DNA from: Liolophura sinensis
Taxonomy: Eukaryota > Mollusca > Polyplacophora > Chitonida > Chitonidae
Assembly (NCBI RefSeq): GCF_032854445.1
Contig: NC_088305.1
Location: forward strand, 15,441,606 to 15,505,605
Reading direction: 5' to 3'
Length of the DNA stretch: 64,000 bases
In this document: one piece after another, positions 25,101-34,029 of the stretch
Numbering within the stretch: position 1 is the stretch's first letter
How the letters are laid out: each line of letters opens with the position of its first letter
Notes under the pieces: model-generated
What the model saw: the letters and a program-made list of their open reading frames with translations, nothing else
Database searches by the model: none
Told to the model about the DNA's origin: nothing
Translations under genes and position numbers: made by a program

Positions 25101-27361
25101 GAAATTAAAAAAATCAATTATACCAGTCCCTGTGAGTAAAAATGTTGAAGTGATCCTGCCATCTAAGCCTTAATTGGCCTCAGAGCCTTCCAATGATTGT
25201 CTCGTTTAGTCTACTCTCAGACACATTGATTTGTTCTCGTTTTCACAACATAATCATGAGCAGTTTCAATACTGCCAAGATCAATAATCTCCCCACCAAA
25301 TTTTAGAGACATTTTAGAAGCTTGATCATACAAACCATATAGCTACATCATATACATTGTATATTTGCTCCTATCTTGAGGTTAGACTCACCTTGCTCCA
25401 ATAATGGCTAGCAGATGACCAGGTTTGACAAGACCAGACACTGCAGACAGAGAACACAGGAAGTAACAGAAGCTGAATCTTTATTGCACCTCAAGTGCTT
25501 TATGTCATCCTATGATAACATACCATGAAATACAACGAACAGTAAGATATTCTCTCACTGACCTTACACGATCAGCTATTCTTACTTTATTTATTTATTT
25601 ATACTTACATGTATTTGATTGTAGCTTTATGCCATGCTCGGGAATTTTTCACTTACATGTATGTATATGTGGTCATGTATGATGGTTGTCAGGTTTATGG
25701 GTGGGAGTGCCTGGTATAAAGTGTAAAACCATCAGCCTTTGGCAAATTACTGACAAACTTGAATTCCCACATGTAAAATAAAGTGTAAGTGATCTTGGAC
25801 AAACATTAGCCTGCCACAGGAGTGACATCAATTGCTTATTGTCACCCAGGCCTCCGTGGTTCAGCTGGTTTGCGCGCTAGCACAGCGTAATGACCCAGGA
25901 GTCTCTCACCAATGCGGTCGCTGTGAGTTCAAGTCCAGCTCATGCTGGCTTCCTCTCTGGCCATAAGTGGGAAGGTCTGTCAGCAACCTGCGGATGGTCG
26001 TGGGTTTCCCCCAGGGCTATGCAAGGGTTTCCTACCACCATAATGCTGGCCACCATTGTATAAGTGAAATATTCTTGAGTACGGCGTAAAAACACCAATC
26101 AATCAAACCCAGGCCTCACAAGCAGTGAGAGCAAGGGAATGTACAAATTGCCTATCCAAGGTCAAAATACAACCTACACCTTGTGTCCGTGTCTTCCTAC
26201 CGACTGAAACGCTGACTTGTTAAGTTGTACAATAACAAAAGCAATGTGAGATATATATATCAGTACTGAATTAGCAGTAATGTGACAGCATTATAAGATT
26301 TCATCAAAACTTAAACTTGCATACATGTATTTCACAATTCTTACACACCTTATGTGTACATGGACAGGTACATTTGCAGGATTAAATGAAAGCATGATCA
26401 TACCTGTACATGCACAAATTTATATTTATAATACATATTTCTGGCAATATTTCTTTAATATTAACAATTTTATATGATTACATGTATAACACATTAACTG
26501 TTTAACACTACTCAAAGTCTTTTTCACTCATACAATGGCAGTGTGGTTTATGTGACTTGTAACTGTCAACATATCTCCACTGGTAAGTGTACATTTAATG
26601 TTAACCCATGTTGTATAAGTAGAACTGCTCCAATTTAGCAGTCTAGTTTCTGACCCCGAGTCTTGAAGTATGGGTAAGGTAAAAATAGTTATGAGGAGAA
26701 TACCAGGCCATATCTGATGTAAAAGGTGAGTAAACAGGCATAATCCTCTAATCTTTTGATCAATGATAGTACGGTAAACAGCCAGGTTAGGGGTCCTGTT
26801 CTGGCTGTAAACTACAGGGCTCTTTTCTCATGAGCTGGTTGGCTTATACCATTATTATGATGCTTAATAATGATAACATCTACTTTATCTTATTCAGTGA
26901 TAAAAGACACACTACTTACCTCCCCTTAAAATGTGTTTAGGTATACTTTCATAGGACTTTCTGCCACAGCATCCTGCAGTGCTTTGAACAAACACATTGA
27001 TGTTATCAAAAGCAAGAGTCACTGGTTCAAACGGTCCAGATATACTCTGTGTCAAGCTGATACTTCGTGACACCCGACTCCGTGACCTTTTGACCCCTGT
27101 CTGTGAATCCTGCATCTTTCCGCTCACACTACTGTAGTGCACCTCTGGGCCATTGTGCCCTCCATGGATCTTGACACTGTCGTCATTGTAACCAGGGAAA
27201 CTTATGACTGTGTCAGGAGTTTTGTCTGCGGTGTTGTAATGGACATTTTGATAGGGACCCCCGTCAAGCGCATCACTGCCCTGTGGACTGTCGTCCGTGT
27301 AGCGCATGTAGCGTCCCGAATGTGAGCCGCTGGACACCAGCGGCTGGCGCTCTTCTGACAT
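7004..27361 (-). CDS. white: White-type ABCG half-transporter (complete, 19 coding exons, 721 aa)
   Basis: ABC transporter of subfamily G with the ATP-binding half first and the membrane half second; such proteins work as dimers. In insects White pairs with Scarlet or Brown to load pigment precursors into granules; the substrate here is unknown. Coding exons, 5' to 3': 27361-26920, 25440-25392, 23562-23376, 22866-22795, 21300-21202, 20127-19961, 19475-19404, 17148-17046, 16410-16312, 16020-15998, 15835-15730, 14432-14301, 12770-12678, 11869-11812, 11257-11180, 9393-9288, 8893-8793, 8013-7934, 7102-7004. All introns are GT-AG, all phases join, and the sum is 722 codons including TGA. Visible motifs: Walker A 162-170, Q-loop Gln209, signature ISGGE 270-274, Walker B 289-295, D-loop 298-302, H-loop His327. 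The sequence [10 protein letters not shown], the HQPSSE block, NPADFY and the final short membrane helix match White rather than other ABCG groups. The exon structure is my own manual splicing. Every key residue is present, so it looks functional. Confidence 0.95.
7934..8013 (-). CDS. white: white-like coding exon 18 (residues 663-689): outer loop
   Basis: Large outer loop, with paired cysteines Cys664 and Cys674 (probable disulfide) and sequons at Asn666 (NNT) and Asn686 (NFS). It ends [12 protein letters not shown], typical of White, and in phase 0 at GTGAGT. Confidence 0.92.
8425..8575 (-). mobile_element. SINE-A copy, 5'-truncated, in white intron 17/18 region
   Basis: Reverse copy starting with (AAATA)n tail complement and TTTTACGCCGTACTCAAG, and reaching only the middle of the body. 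It lies between coding exons 17 and 18. Confidence 0.85.
8793..8893 (-). CDS. white: white-like coding exon 17 (residues 629-662)
   Basis: Encodes [20 protein letters not shown] and then INQW, the usual ABCG motif just before the large last outer loop. The acceptor is TGTTTAG. Confidence 0.93.
9288..9393 (-). CDS. white: white-like coding exon 16 (residues 594-628)
   Basis: Encodes the helix [19 protein letters not shown] followed by GGFYVNTG, the re-entrant, extracellular-side segment conserved in ABCG proteins. Confidence 0.93.
9790..10290. repeat. Minisatellite, 25-bp unit, left block (white intron 15)
   Basis: Unit includes CAATGATGATCAGCATGG. Variants include CACATC for GAAATC and GGATG for GGGTG. 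Confidence 0.94.
10291..10560 (+). mobile_element. SINE-A copy, full length, with target duplication
   Basis: Starts GGGGGCCTCCGTGGCTCAGT, has A- and B-box-like parts, and ends in a long A run. AATCAGTGATG flanks it on both sides. The G in this motif differs from the array's usual CAATGATG, so it is a true duplication and not just array periodicity. Confidence 0.92.
10561..10912. repeat. Minisatellite, 25-bp unit, right block (white intron 15)
   Basis: Continues the same unit after the SINE. A three-unit block (GATGAAATCTATGATGATCACC) has itself been duplicated near 10730-10830. Confidence 0.94.
11180..11257 (-). CDS. white: white-like coding exon 15 (residues 568-593)
   Basis: Encodes [20 protein letters not shown] and onwards, a membrane helix. 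It starts and ends in phase 1. The next intron holds a 25-bp minisatellite interrupted by a SINE. Confidence 0.92.
11812..11869 (-). CDS. white: white-like coding exon 14 (residues 549-567)
   Basis: A hydrophobic 19-residue segment, [19 protein letters not shown], forming a membrane helix. The acceptor has a long T tract. Confidence 0.92.
12678..12770 (-). CDS. white: white-like coding exon 13 (residues 518-548)
   Basis: Encodes [19 protein letters not shown] and then [12 protein letters not shown], the conserved loop and start of the third helix in ABCG transporters. The donor is GTTAGT. Confidence 0.94.
12823..13825. mobile_element. Old inverted-repeat element in white intron 12
   Basis: The left end TACTGCAAAGTACTTAATTT and the complement of the right end, TACTGTAAAGCATTAATT, are similar, with a further shared TTTCGTGGATTT-like stretch inside each. 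This suggests a decayed DNA transposon or two opposed small elements. No intact frame lies inside. Confidence 0.5.
14301..14432 (-). CDS. white: white-like coding exon 12 (residues 474-517): TM1 and TM2
   Basis: First membrane helix near [11 protein letters not shown] and second near [13 protein letters not shown], ending in MFAVIN. The acceptor GTGACTTTTCTTCCCTTAG is nearly identical to the units of the adjacent minisatellite. Confidence 0.94.
14437..14999. repeat. Minisatellite, about 28-31-bp unit (white intron 11, acceptor side)
   Basis: About 18 units containing GGGAAGAAAAGTCACAG on the plus strand. On the transcript strand each is a pyrimidine tract like that of the exon 12 acceptor, which it touches. 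Confidence 0.92.
15000..15724. repeat. Minisatellite, 26-bp unit (white intron 11, donor side)
   Basis: About 28 units including GTGGAGAATGCCCAGCCCCA, with a higher-order pattern where the AAGTACCCATGGAGG variant recurs. It ends 6 bases from the exon 11 donor. Confidence 0.93.
15730..15835 (-). CDS. white: white-like coding exon 11 (residues 438-473)
   Basis: Amphipathic connecting segment before the first membrane helix, including [20 protein letters not shown]. The pattern of aromatic residues and Arg is typical of ABCG proteins. Its donor GTGAGT touches the 26-bp minisatellite of intron 11. Confidence 0.93.
15998..16020 (-). CDS. white: white-like coding exon 10, 23-base microexon (residues 431-437)
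   Basis: A 23-base exon encoding VDMSSIR plus two bases of the next codon. It is needed to carry the frame from phase 0 after exon 9 to phase 2 before exon 11. It has a GACAG acceptor and a GTGAGA donor. Small size makes it the least certain exon, but omitting it would break the frame. Confidence 0.82.
16312..16410 (-). CDS. white: white-like coding exon 9 (residues 398-430)
   Basis: Continues the linker, starting with [19 protein letters not shown]. It is hydrophilic, probably helical and cytosolic. The acceptor is CTCTCCAG and the donor GTTAGT. Confidence 0.9.
16534..16776 (-). mobile_element. SINE-A copy, near full length, in white intron 8
   Basis: Reverse copy from the GATTGGTGTTTTATGCCGTA tail to the A-box region (complement of GTTAGCGCGCTAGCGCAGC). 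Confidence 0.87.
17046..17148 (-). CDS. white: white-like coding exon 8 (residues 363-397)
   Basis: Linker between the ATPase and the membrane domain, with [18 protein letters not shown]. The NPADFY block is characteristic of the ABCG family. The exon ends in phase 0 at GTATGC. Confidence 0.92.
17436..19020. repeat. Minisatellite, 19-20-bp unit, about 80 copies (white intron 7)
   Basis: Unit TTACAGCAGATGTAGTGGC with many variants in the last bases. It fills most of the 1.9-kb intron between coding exons 7 and 8. Confidence 0.93.
19404..19475 (-). CDS. white: white-like coding exon 7 (residues 339-362)
   Basis: Encodes [20 protein letters not shown], the typical end of the White ATPase domain. 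The donor GTTTGT is weaker than the others. Intron 7, which follows, holds a 1.6-kb minisatellite. Confidence 0.92.
19961..20127 (-). CDS. white: white-like coding exon 6 (residues 284-338): Walker B, D-loop, H-loop
   Basis: Encodes Walker B ALMFCDE (289-295), D-loop SGLDS (298-302) and the switch histidine His327 in [11 protein letters not shown]. The donor used is GTTAGT at 19960-19955, which keeps the frame into the next exon. Reading through it would give a different tail and then a stop. Confidence 0.94.
20935..21172 (-). mobile_element. SINE-A copy, diverged, next to white exon 5
   Basis: Reverse copy with tail TTTATTTATTTATCTATC and body. The head is degraded. It ends about 30 bases from the exon 5 donor. 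Confidence 0.82.
21202..21300 (-). CDS. white: white-like coding exon 5 (residues 251-283): ABC signature
   Basis: Encodes [12 protein letters not shown] and then [15 protein letters not shown], the ABC signature (C-loop). It contains no frame long enough to stand out on its own; I found it by reading the minus strand between exons 4 and 6. It starts and ends in phase 0. A reverse-oriented SINE ends only about 30 bases past its donor. Confidence 0.93.
21555..22705. repeat. Minisatellite, 28-bp unit, about 40 copies (white intron 4)
   Basis: Unit includes CAGGCAGATTCCAGACAAAC followed by a variable C-rich part. Some units are shortened to 16-20 bases. C runs of up to 12 bases occur. Confidence 0.93.
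22795..22866 (-). CDS. white: white-like coding exon 4 (residues 227-250)
   Basis: A 24-codon exon for the helical subdomain of the ATPase, ending in [11 protein letters not shown]. This matches the segment just before the signature region in ABCG proteins. The donor is GTAAGT. Confidence 0.92.
23069..23168 (+). mobile_element. SINE-A 3' fragment
   Basis: Contains CATAATGCTGGTCGCCGTCG and the tail, ending in (AATCA)n rather than (AAAT)n. Confidence 0.8.
23376..23562 (-). CDS. white: white-like coding exon 3 (residues 164-226): Walker A and Q-loop
   Basis: Completes the Walker A motif GASGAGKST (162-170), with Lys168 as the phosphate-binding lysine, and encodes the Q-loop segment [19 protein letters not shown], with Gln209 aligned to the catalytic-cycle glutamine. 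The donor is GTAAGG and the exon ends in phase 0. Confidence 0.94.
24937..25038. mobile_element. Short foldback (hairpin) element
   Basis: The left arm starts GTGACCCTCGATATCAAATT and the complement of the right arm starts GTGACTCTTGATATCAAATT. The arms are about 46 bases with almost no loop. It is probably a MITE-type remnant in white intron 2. Confidence 0.65.
25392..25440 (-). CDS. white: white-like coding exon 2 (residues 148-163)
   Basis: A 49-base exon encoding [16 protein letters not shown]. It leads into Walker A, which is split across the next junction. The acceptor is CTGCAG and the donor GTGAGT; it ends in phase 2. Confidence 0.92.
25590..25665 (-). mobile_element. Diverged SINE-A tail fragment
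   Basis: TTTATTTATTTATTTATAC is followed by a weak match to the tail (TTTATGCCATGCTCGGGAAT). Confidence 0.5.
25849..26107 (+). mobile_element. SINE-A copy, full length, in white intron 1
   Basis: Head GGCCTCCGTGGTTCAGCTGG through tail (AATC)n. CCCAGGCCTC occurs at 25845 and again at 26108, consistent with a target duplication that overlaps the SINE head. Confidence 0.9.
26920..27361 (-). CDS. white: white-like coding exon 1 (residues 1-147)
   Basis: Carries the start codon and a long polar N-terminal region rich in Ser, Asp and Gly, longer than is needed for the ATPase domain. Residues near 95-110 include an Arg/Ser-rich patch ([10 protein letters not shown]). The ATPase fold begins near residue 115 with [12 protein letters not shown]. 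The exon ends in GGGGAG before GTAAGT, phase 1. A pyrimidine-rich acceptor (CTCTTCCTTAG) lies 3 bases before the ATG, so an untranslated exon must lie upstream (above 27366). Confidence 0.93.
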
Positions 27362-27363
27362 TC

Positions 27364-27380
27364 TCTAAGGAAGAGAATAG
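27364..27380 (-). promoter_or_regulatory. 3' splice site just before the white-like start codon
   Basis: On the minus strand CTATTCTCTTCCTTAG precedes AGA and the ATG. The strong pyrimidine tract and AG imply a 5' untranslated exon joined only 3 bases before the start codon. Confidence 0.7.
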
Positions 27381-27679
27381 GTGCAAAGAAAACAAGAAAA
27401 AGTCATCCTACATGTATAAACTTGCATTATCTATTTACGCAATGCAGTTACTATAATGTAATTTGTCAAAACGCCAATTTTCAAAAACCAAAACTTGCAT
27501 GTACGTATTTAGTGCACACTTTTAACAAAGACTCAATTTTACCAACTCATTAAGCTAGGGGTATGTTATATTTCTGATACATGTACGTACAAGTCCAGTC
27601 TGATCAAGTGAACCAACAGGGTGTGCTGCAATCCACTGGCTACTGAGCAACAATTCGATAAATGCTCTCTAATCTGTGC
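27365..27679. other. Spacer upstream of the white-like coding exon 1
   Basis: Presumed 5' intron of the white-like gene. No exon could be placed. Confidence 0.4.
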
Positions 27680-28009
27680 TGGTACAGCATCTGCTTTGGG
27701 AGCGGTAGATCCAGGATCAATCCTGGGTCGAGTCACACCTAAGACTTTAGTTGCAGCTTCCTCGCTTGGTGTCCTCGCATGAAGGGGATAGTGCAATTAC
27801 TGGTTGACCCATATCAGTATAATAGCTCAGACAGGGTGGCTTACTTGCCTTCAGTAAGGCGTCTCAGTGAAGCAGCACTTGATAAAGGAGTGGTGGAAAT
27901 CTGTCCTGCAACAAGGTGGCACATTACATGCATTCTAAGGATTCCTTAGTCGTCATATGACTGAAAAATTGTTAAGTACAATGCTAAACCCCAAGCACTC
28001 ACTCACTCA
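27680..28009 (+). mobile_element. SINE-B copy, slightly 5'-truncated, with target duplication
   Basis: Starts within the head (GGTACAGCATCTGC) and ends in (ACTC)n. CTCTAATCTGTGC is found at 27667 and repeated exactly at 28010, a 13-base target duplication. Confidence 0.9.
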
Positions 28010-28013
28010 CTCT

Positions 28014-29756
28014 AATCTGTGCCAGTTAGGTGGACCTTTGTTAATTCTCGGACTTTTCTTCTTCCCTTTATTGTAACAGGACAGAATGCACTGGCTATCT
28101 ACAAATTTAACTTAAGGCCACTGGGAATTTCTCACTGGCCTTTCGAGCTTTGGTCCTGTTGTAGACTATATACTCCTTGAAGTTTTTGGAACAAAAATTT
28201 GAACCATCCCATCACTCAAATGAATTCATTCTGGAGATTCATTAGTGTTTACTTAGAGATTAATAAAAAATAATAATTACCATTATTATTATGATTATTC
28301 TTATTATTATTATTTCACACTGAAGTCCATATAAAACCTGCAGTCAGAATAAAACTGTTGATCTCATTCGGTTTATTATTAAGGGTAGGGGCGACTTGTT
28401 GAATTGTCAGATTGTCAATTTCACATAATTAACCTTTAGGGTCAACAATAATAATGTTTTCCTGTAAATATTAACCAATATTAAATTCAAATGTCCTATA
28501 ATCCATGCAAAAATATTTTTTTACATAACTTTCTTCCGCTCCCACTTTCTGAATCTACTTCTACTGTCTGGTTTCAGTTCTGTCAGCGTCAAATTCAGTG
28601 TCATTAGGAGATAGAAGAATGACAGAGGTCAACATACCATAACCTAGGTGGCTGCTTCAACTCCTGTCTTTATACTGGGCTGGCGGTATCGATAAACGCC
28701 AGACCAGTGTAAAGATAGCTGTTGAAGTAGGCAACTGGTGCTAAGCCTAGGCCTCCTGTATATCAAGTGCTGCGGACAGCAGATTTAACAATGTACTACC
28801 GTGCCGAGATATTGTGTGCTCGGTACGGCAGTGCATGGTTAGATCAGTTGAGACACATTCGTGTGGCAAGTGCAACCCCTATTTGTTTGGACTCCCTCAG
28901 GGATGGTATTCTCCGAAAAAGCAGGCTGATTAACTGCCCTCATCTGGGAAATGCTACTTTCAGATCTCATACCCATGTATCCAGGCATGCCAAGTCACAA
29001 TACACGGCCACATCCACCTAACACACACCCATTCACAACACCATCAAACTCCTGTCAAAATCTCAAAATCGGCAATATACAGATCTCCGCTAAAATTGCA
29101 TCTGTAACAAAGAAAGCTTTTAACGCTCACCAACAGCGGCTGTCTCTGTACCTCCGACCAGTGACTGTCCGATCATAAACCATAAATAGGGTCGCACTTA
29201 GCAAAGTTAGAATGTTTTTGTTAAACTTTATACTAAGGTGCACTTCGATCTTCCCACTTCTTGTTGTCAGCCAACTAGTGTGGGGAATCAGTACCATCAC
29301 TTCTCATTGGTTTTCGATAACGCCGATTCAACATACGCTATGGCTGATTGGCTAATCTCTCTTCGGTGACCCCGATAGAGAGGTCAGAATGTAGACTACG
29401 AGGATAGTGTTACACAATGAGAATTTAGAATTTAGTAATAATAGAATAAAATAAAAAATCAATATAATTTCCGCTTTTCTGTTTAATTTGGGTAAAGAGA
29501 AAGATAGATGGCACAGCCATAAACCGAACCTAGGCCAAATGCCTGTATATGTATTTAAATCAAACTAGTAGCGCATGCCGGTGGCGGTATTGACTACATG
29601 TTATAACACTCTGCTCTTCACGGTTTAATGGATACATTTCAAACAGCATGCACCAATGGTTAGGCCTACTGTTCATACCTACCAGATAAATTTTGTCCTG
29701 TGCTATTTTGAGTTGTGCGTACAAGTCGACAGACAGTATAAGCGGGTGCAGTAAAA
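28014..29756. other. Spacer; possible promoter region of the white-like gene
   Basis: Contains an (ATT)n-rich stretch near 28270-28315 and small frames that I do not support. No promoter motif could be assigned with confidence. Confidence 0.4.
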
Positions 29757-29837
29757 TCTCCCACCATAATGCTGGCCGCCATCGTATAAGTGAAATATTC
29801 TTGAGTACGGCGTAAAACGCCAATCTAATAAATAAAG
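29757..29837 (+). mobile_element. SINE-A 3' fragment
   Basis: CCACCATAATGCTGGCCGCC through TTGAGTACGGCGTAAAAC and an (AATA)n tail. Confidence 0.82.
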
Positions 29838-30437
29838 TTGAAGAACGCGATAGGCTTAGCCTATACATGCCCGTACATGCCGACCTAAAAATAAAAGGAC
29901 TTTCAGGCAGACTAGATTCGCATAAATCAGTTGATTCATTTTTCAATATTTTTTTATCAAATCAAACACGTATATGTACCTATATGCACTATTGTATAAC
30001 TCGATATTCGATAAACTATACTTCTGGAGGATAATCATGCAGTCCCATATTTCAGCCTTCACCCTATAAGCACGTGCCAAGAGATAGAACCTATCACCGA
30101 TCGACAGGTTTTCAGTTTCGATGGCCGTGATTTTAACCTTTCATTCATCTCTTTGTCTACTTATATAAATGCTTTGTCTAAATGTAGAGCACTATAATTC
30201 TACTAACTGGTTTTTTGTGTGTTTCTCTGTTAGTTCGTTAATATTTGAAAACGTTTATTTATAAAGTTAATTTAATTACCGATGTATAGGCCTACCATTC
30301 AAAGCGCCTTAAAAAAACTGCAGTCAACACTATTTTGAGATTGTTTTTGAGGCCCCTTCACTTCCATAAGACTTCCCGCTTGTTTGGAGCAATTTGAAAA
30401 TAATTGTTGTTTGTAACATCACCTCTTAATGAACTAC

Positions 30438-30560
<123 letters not shown>

Positions 30561-31161
30561 CCGGTACATATACATGTAGGATCATTCTTATAATTTTTAA
30601 TGCATTTTAGATTTTTTTTTTCAAAAACAAGTAATTGCTTTTGGGGAACTTCATGGTAAGAACTGAAAAAAATAATTTATTTATACTCCTTATGGTTGAG
30701 GCAAACGTTATTTTTGACTCTGTAGCCTACAGGAACATGCACTTTAATTATATAATAGCTAGGCCTACTTGATTGTCTCCGATCGATTAATTATCTCTGA
30801 ACTCTTGAATTTTTAATTTGCTTCCATGGGCAAATAAAAAGGCTCCCACGGTCTGTGTAATTGGGGTGTTTATTACTGAAAAAAAAACAACTATACCGGT
30901 ATCTTTTCTTCAACTTGTCTACAAAATTTTTTCTGGTGAGAAAATGACACAATCTTGTTTCCCTATAAGCGCGTGGAAATAAATGCCGTAAACTGTGTCA
31001 TCGGTTTCTTCACTCAAACAAAGACTTGCTCAATATTAACAGAAGGGCTGTCGTCTTAGTGGTGCCAGAATGTATCCTGTTACTGTAATATAATATATAG
31101 TCATATTTAACTTAATATCCTATTATCGTCTAATATAATTTAATATAATGTAATATAATCT
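30561..31161. other. AT-rich spacer
   Basis: Nothing recognisable, apart from short TAATATAA runs near 31085-31160. Confidence 0.4.
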
Positions 31162-31205
31162 CAAATATTCTTGAGTACGACGTAAAACACCAATCAAATA
31201 AATAA
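31162..31205 (+). mobile_element. SINE-A tail-only fragment
   Basis: Only the last 44 bases of the SINE, including TTGAGTACGACGTAAAAC. Confidence 0.7.
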
Positions 31206-32080
31206 GCAACCTGTATATGGTTAATTAATAGAACGTGCCTGGGCCTTTTTGCACGCATTAGAGTTGCGTGGTGATCAACGATTCATCGATATATTAACCA
31301 AACATGTAATCGTTTTCTGTTTCTGCATTCACTATATACTTAGCCAGTCATTTCATTCACGTGATATGCATACCATTTATATCTACAGCATGTTCATGGA
31401 TGCGTATATTGGCCTTCAAACAGTATGATAATTAATCAGCCTGTGTACCTAGGTTAACACCGACATTTTGATACGGGCTATAACAGATCACAAATAAACA
31501 TAAACTACGGTGCATCCATTGTAATTGCACGCACTGGTATATCTTTCATAAAGGAATCACTCAGATCGAGCAATAGACTTCCATCCAGATTTAGAAAAGG
31601 AAACATTTCATTACACTTTAAAAATCCCACAGGACACTGACCCACTCAACCAAAAACGCTATAATTACACTTTTTTTGTTATATAGTTGACCCAGTCTCG
31701 CTGTGCCAATGTTTTATTTTCCAAGCACGACTAGCTGGAACGACCAGTTTGAATATTTTATGACATTTTATTGATATTAAGTCTGTGTACCAAAAGGATG
31801 ACAGTTAAGCGATTTAGATGTAAAGGTCTATTTTCAACAGATGCTTTGGAAAGTGGAACCATAGGCGGCCTATTGGGAGAACTACACGTTGGAGACTGGA
31901 TACCATTTAGAACCATTGTCAGTCATCACAATACATATAGGGGTTACATATTGTTACAAATGAAACAATTCAAACTAGTTACATGGGGATATTCATACCA
32001 TACATAAAACAGATATGCAAATAAAAAATAAAAACCGGTTCGGGTGTACTTTTAAATTTAAATGTTGAATTTCCGAGCTG
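31206..32080. other. Spacer
   Basis: No supported gene. A 78-codon frame at 31771-32007 has no recognisable features. Confidence 0.4.
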
Positions 32081-32179
32081 TTTATTTATTTATTTGATTA
32101 GTGTTTTACGCCGTATTCAAGAATATTTCACTTACACGACGACAGCCAGCATTAGGGTGGGAAGAAACGGGGCGGAGCC
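32081..32179 (-). mobile_element. SINE-A 3' fragment, reverse
   Basis: TTTATTTATTTATTTGATTA then TTTTACGCCGTATTCAAG and part of the body. Confidence 0.82.
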
Positions 32180-32204
32180 AACAACAACAAGTTCTCAAGT
32201 GATG

Positions 32205-32690
32205 TTCTATACCACAGTCCAAGTCTGAACGTGGTCAATCAACAACTTCTCAATTGACACTATATACCACTGTCCTAGACTGAAGGTGATCGACCAACAA
32301 GTTCCCAAGGGATGTTACCACTGTCCAAGTCTGATCGACAAGCTCTTAAATTATGCCATATATACCACTGTCCAAGTCTAAATGTGATCGATCAACAAAT
32401 TCTCAAGTGATGTTATGTACCACTGTCCTGGGTCTGAAGGTTATCGATCAGCAAGTTTTCAAGTTATGTTCTATACCACTGTCCTGGGTCTGAAGGTGAT
32501 CGATCAGCAAGTTCTCAAGCTATGTTCTATACCACTGTCCTTGTCTGAAGGTGATCGATCAACAAGTTCTCAAGTGGTTTTATATACCACTGTCCAAGTC
32601 TGAAGGTGATCGATCAGCAAGCTCTCAACTGATGTTATATACCACAGCCTTAATGAGAAGGTCATTGATCAAAAAGTTCTGTAGTTATAA
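32205..32690. repeat. Minisatellite, about 57-60-bp unit, about 8 copies
   Basis: Unit includes GTGATCGATCAACAAGTTCT and TATACCACTGTCCAAGTCTG. Moderately diverged. Confidence 0.85.
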
Positions 32691-33732
32691 AGATTCCGGA
32701 CACTATAGTTGAGCGATGGAATGATGTATGTTTGGAAAAGATGAAATGCTGGAATAAACCGGACACAAACTATAACCATTTCCTCATCCTACTAAGACGG
32801 AATTGTTTAAGAACTGGATAGTACTGTAGCATATGTGTATGTATAGTCACGTTGAGCTCCTGGTATCATATGTGACACCAAACTCACCACACAGAGTTTC
32901 CCTTTTATAATAACACTATATATGTATGGGATACAGCTATGCTTTACTCTTGACAACCATCTTTTGCACCTGGCTGACACGCATGATTTATTTCAGAGAT
33001 AATTACAGGAACACGCATGCTGTCTTTAAATTTTCAGAAAATATCAAAGCTGGTGTGTTGAAAAGTGCGCGCGTGCTAAATAATAAGTTCATAGATTCAT
33101 GGCAGTCTTTTCCTTTAAAACACTTCGTTGTAGCGAAACCTGTTAACAAAACATATCAGAATCCTTGAGTTTTACAAAGTATAGACAATCATTCAGTTTT
33201 ATTCAGACATTGTAACCCATGGAAACTACCCGAGTACGTTTTATTGAGACAATACAACAAAACATAATCCCTCAATTTTATAGACATTGCAAGAAAGACA
33301 GTGCTACAAAACAAAGTGGAATCATTTAGTTTTATGGCACAGGATGGCAACACAGTATAACAATCAGTTTAATAGAGACAGTGCAAAAAAGAATGACAGA
33401 ATGCTTTAGTGCATTACCCCCATTTTGGATGACTTCTGAGATGGTGGCACAAAGCATAGTAACATTAATCAGTTTTATAGAAACGTTACACAAAATATGG
33501 TAGAAAATTTCCGTTTCATGGAGCCATTGCCATAAGGCAGAGAGTAGCATCCTTCCGTTTGACAGCATCATTGTAACAAAGTTTGGGAGAATGCTTCAGC
33601 TTTCAACGATTAGGTATAACCAACCAGATATTTCAGAAGCTGTATCTTTGTCAGAGTTCAAGAATATCCACGGTGTTCACAGTATTCAAGGAGAAAAATC
33701 AGGTTTGTTTTTAAAAGAAACCCAAACTAAAG
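32691..33732. other. Spacer with a very diverged repeat
   Basis: From about 33190 to 33590 a loose repeat of ATCAGTTTTATAGA followed by CAGTGCAACAAA recurs about every 60-75 bases. An 80-codon frame at 32926-33168 begins with a hydrophobic stretch but has nothing else to support it. Confidence 0.45.
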
Positions 33733-34029
33733 TCATGTGTTGTAATTCTGATAGCCGTAGAATGACCTTGGATGAATCGTTTGGAAGGCAAATCGTTTAG
33801 AACAATGCAGTGGTCCGTCATCGATGAAACTGGCTTGTGATTCTAGACAGACAAGACAGCAAGCCTTCGTATTGTACACCCTTCTCCCATAAGCCAATGC
33901 GCAACGCCAACATCCAAGAATACAGGACCGTCTGGCCTGTCCAGGGTTGCACATGCAGTTAGCACAGTCATTCAGAACGAAGAGGAAGAAAGTGACCCAG
34001 ACTACGATTAGCTTCGCTCTTTGGCTCAT
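33733..34029 (-). CDS. Secreted cysteine-rich peptide precursor, eclosion-hormone-like (98 aa)
   Basis: Starts at an ATG that sits directly after a splice acceptor (CAATCTCAATATTTTACAG), so an untranslated exon lies upstream. Residues 6-20 form a hydrophobic core (LIVVWVTFFLFVL), and signal cleavage is likely near 22-26. A dibasic site RR (34-35) precedes the Cys-rich part. Cysteines 36, 40, 43, 57, 61 and 76 give C-x3-C-x2-C-x13-C-x3-C-x14-C, with an extra Cys58 and Cys27. Insect eclosion hormone has C-x3-C-x2-C-x12-C-x3-C-x10-C, a Tyr-Gly at the same place after the third Cys in many members, and a precursor of similar length. A second dibasic site (KR 78-79) would release a C-terminal peptide of 19 residues. 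The match is by spacing only; whitnin-like or other molluscan Cys-rich neuropeptides are alternatives. There is no close neighbour gene. AATAAA signals lie downstream near 33243 and 33199. Confidence 0.62.
   Translation of the reverse strand: MSQRAKLIVVWVTFFLFVLNDCANCMCNPGQARRSCILGCWRCALAYGRRVYNTKACCLVCLESQASFIDDGPLHCSKRFAFQTIHPRSFYGYQNYNT

Noticed and set aside
28767-29178. Small plus-strand frames upstream of the white-like gene
   Set aside because: No conserved features; they may overlap the promoter region.
32926-33168. 80-codon frame with a signal-like start
   Set aside because: No Cys pattern, no processing sites and no splice context; it is flanked by decayed repeat.
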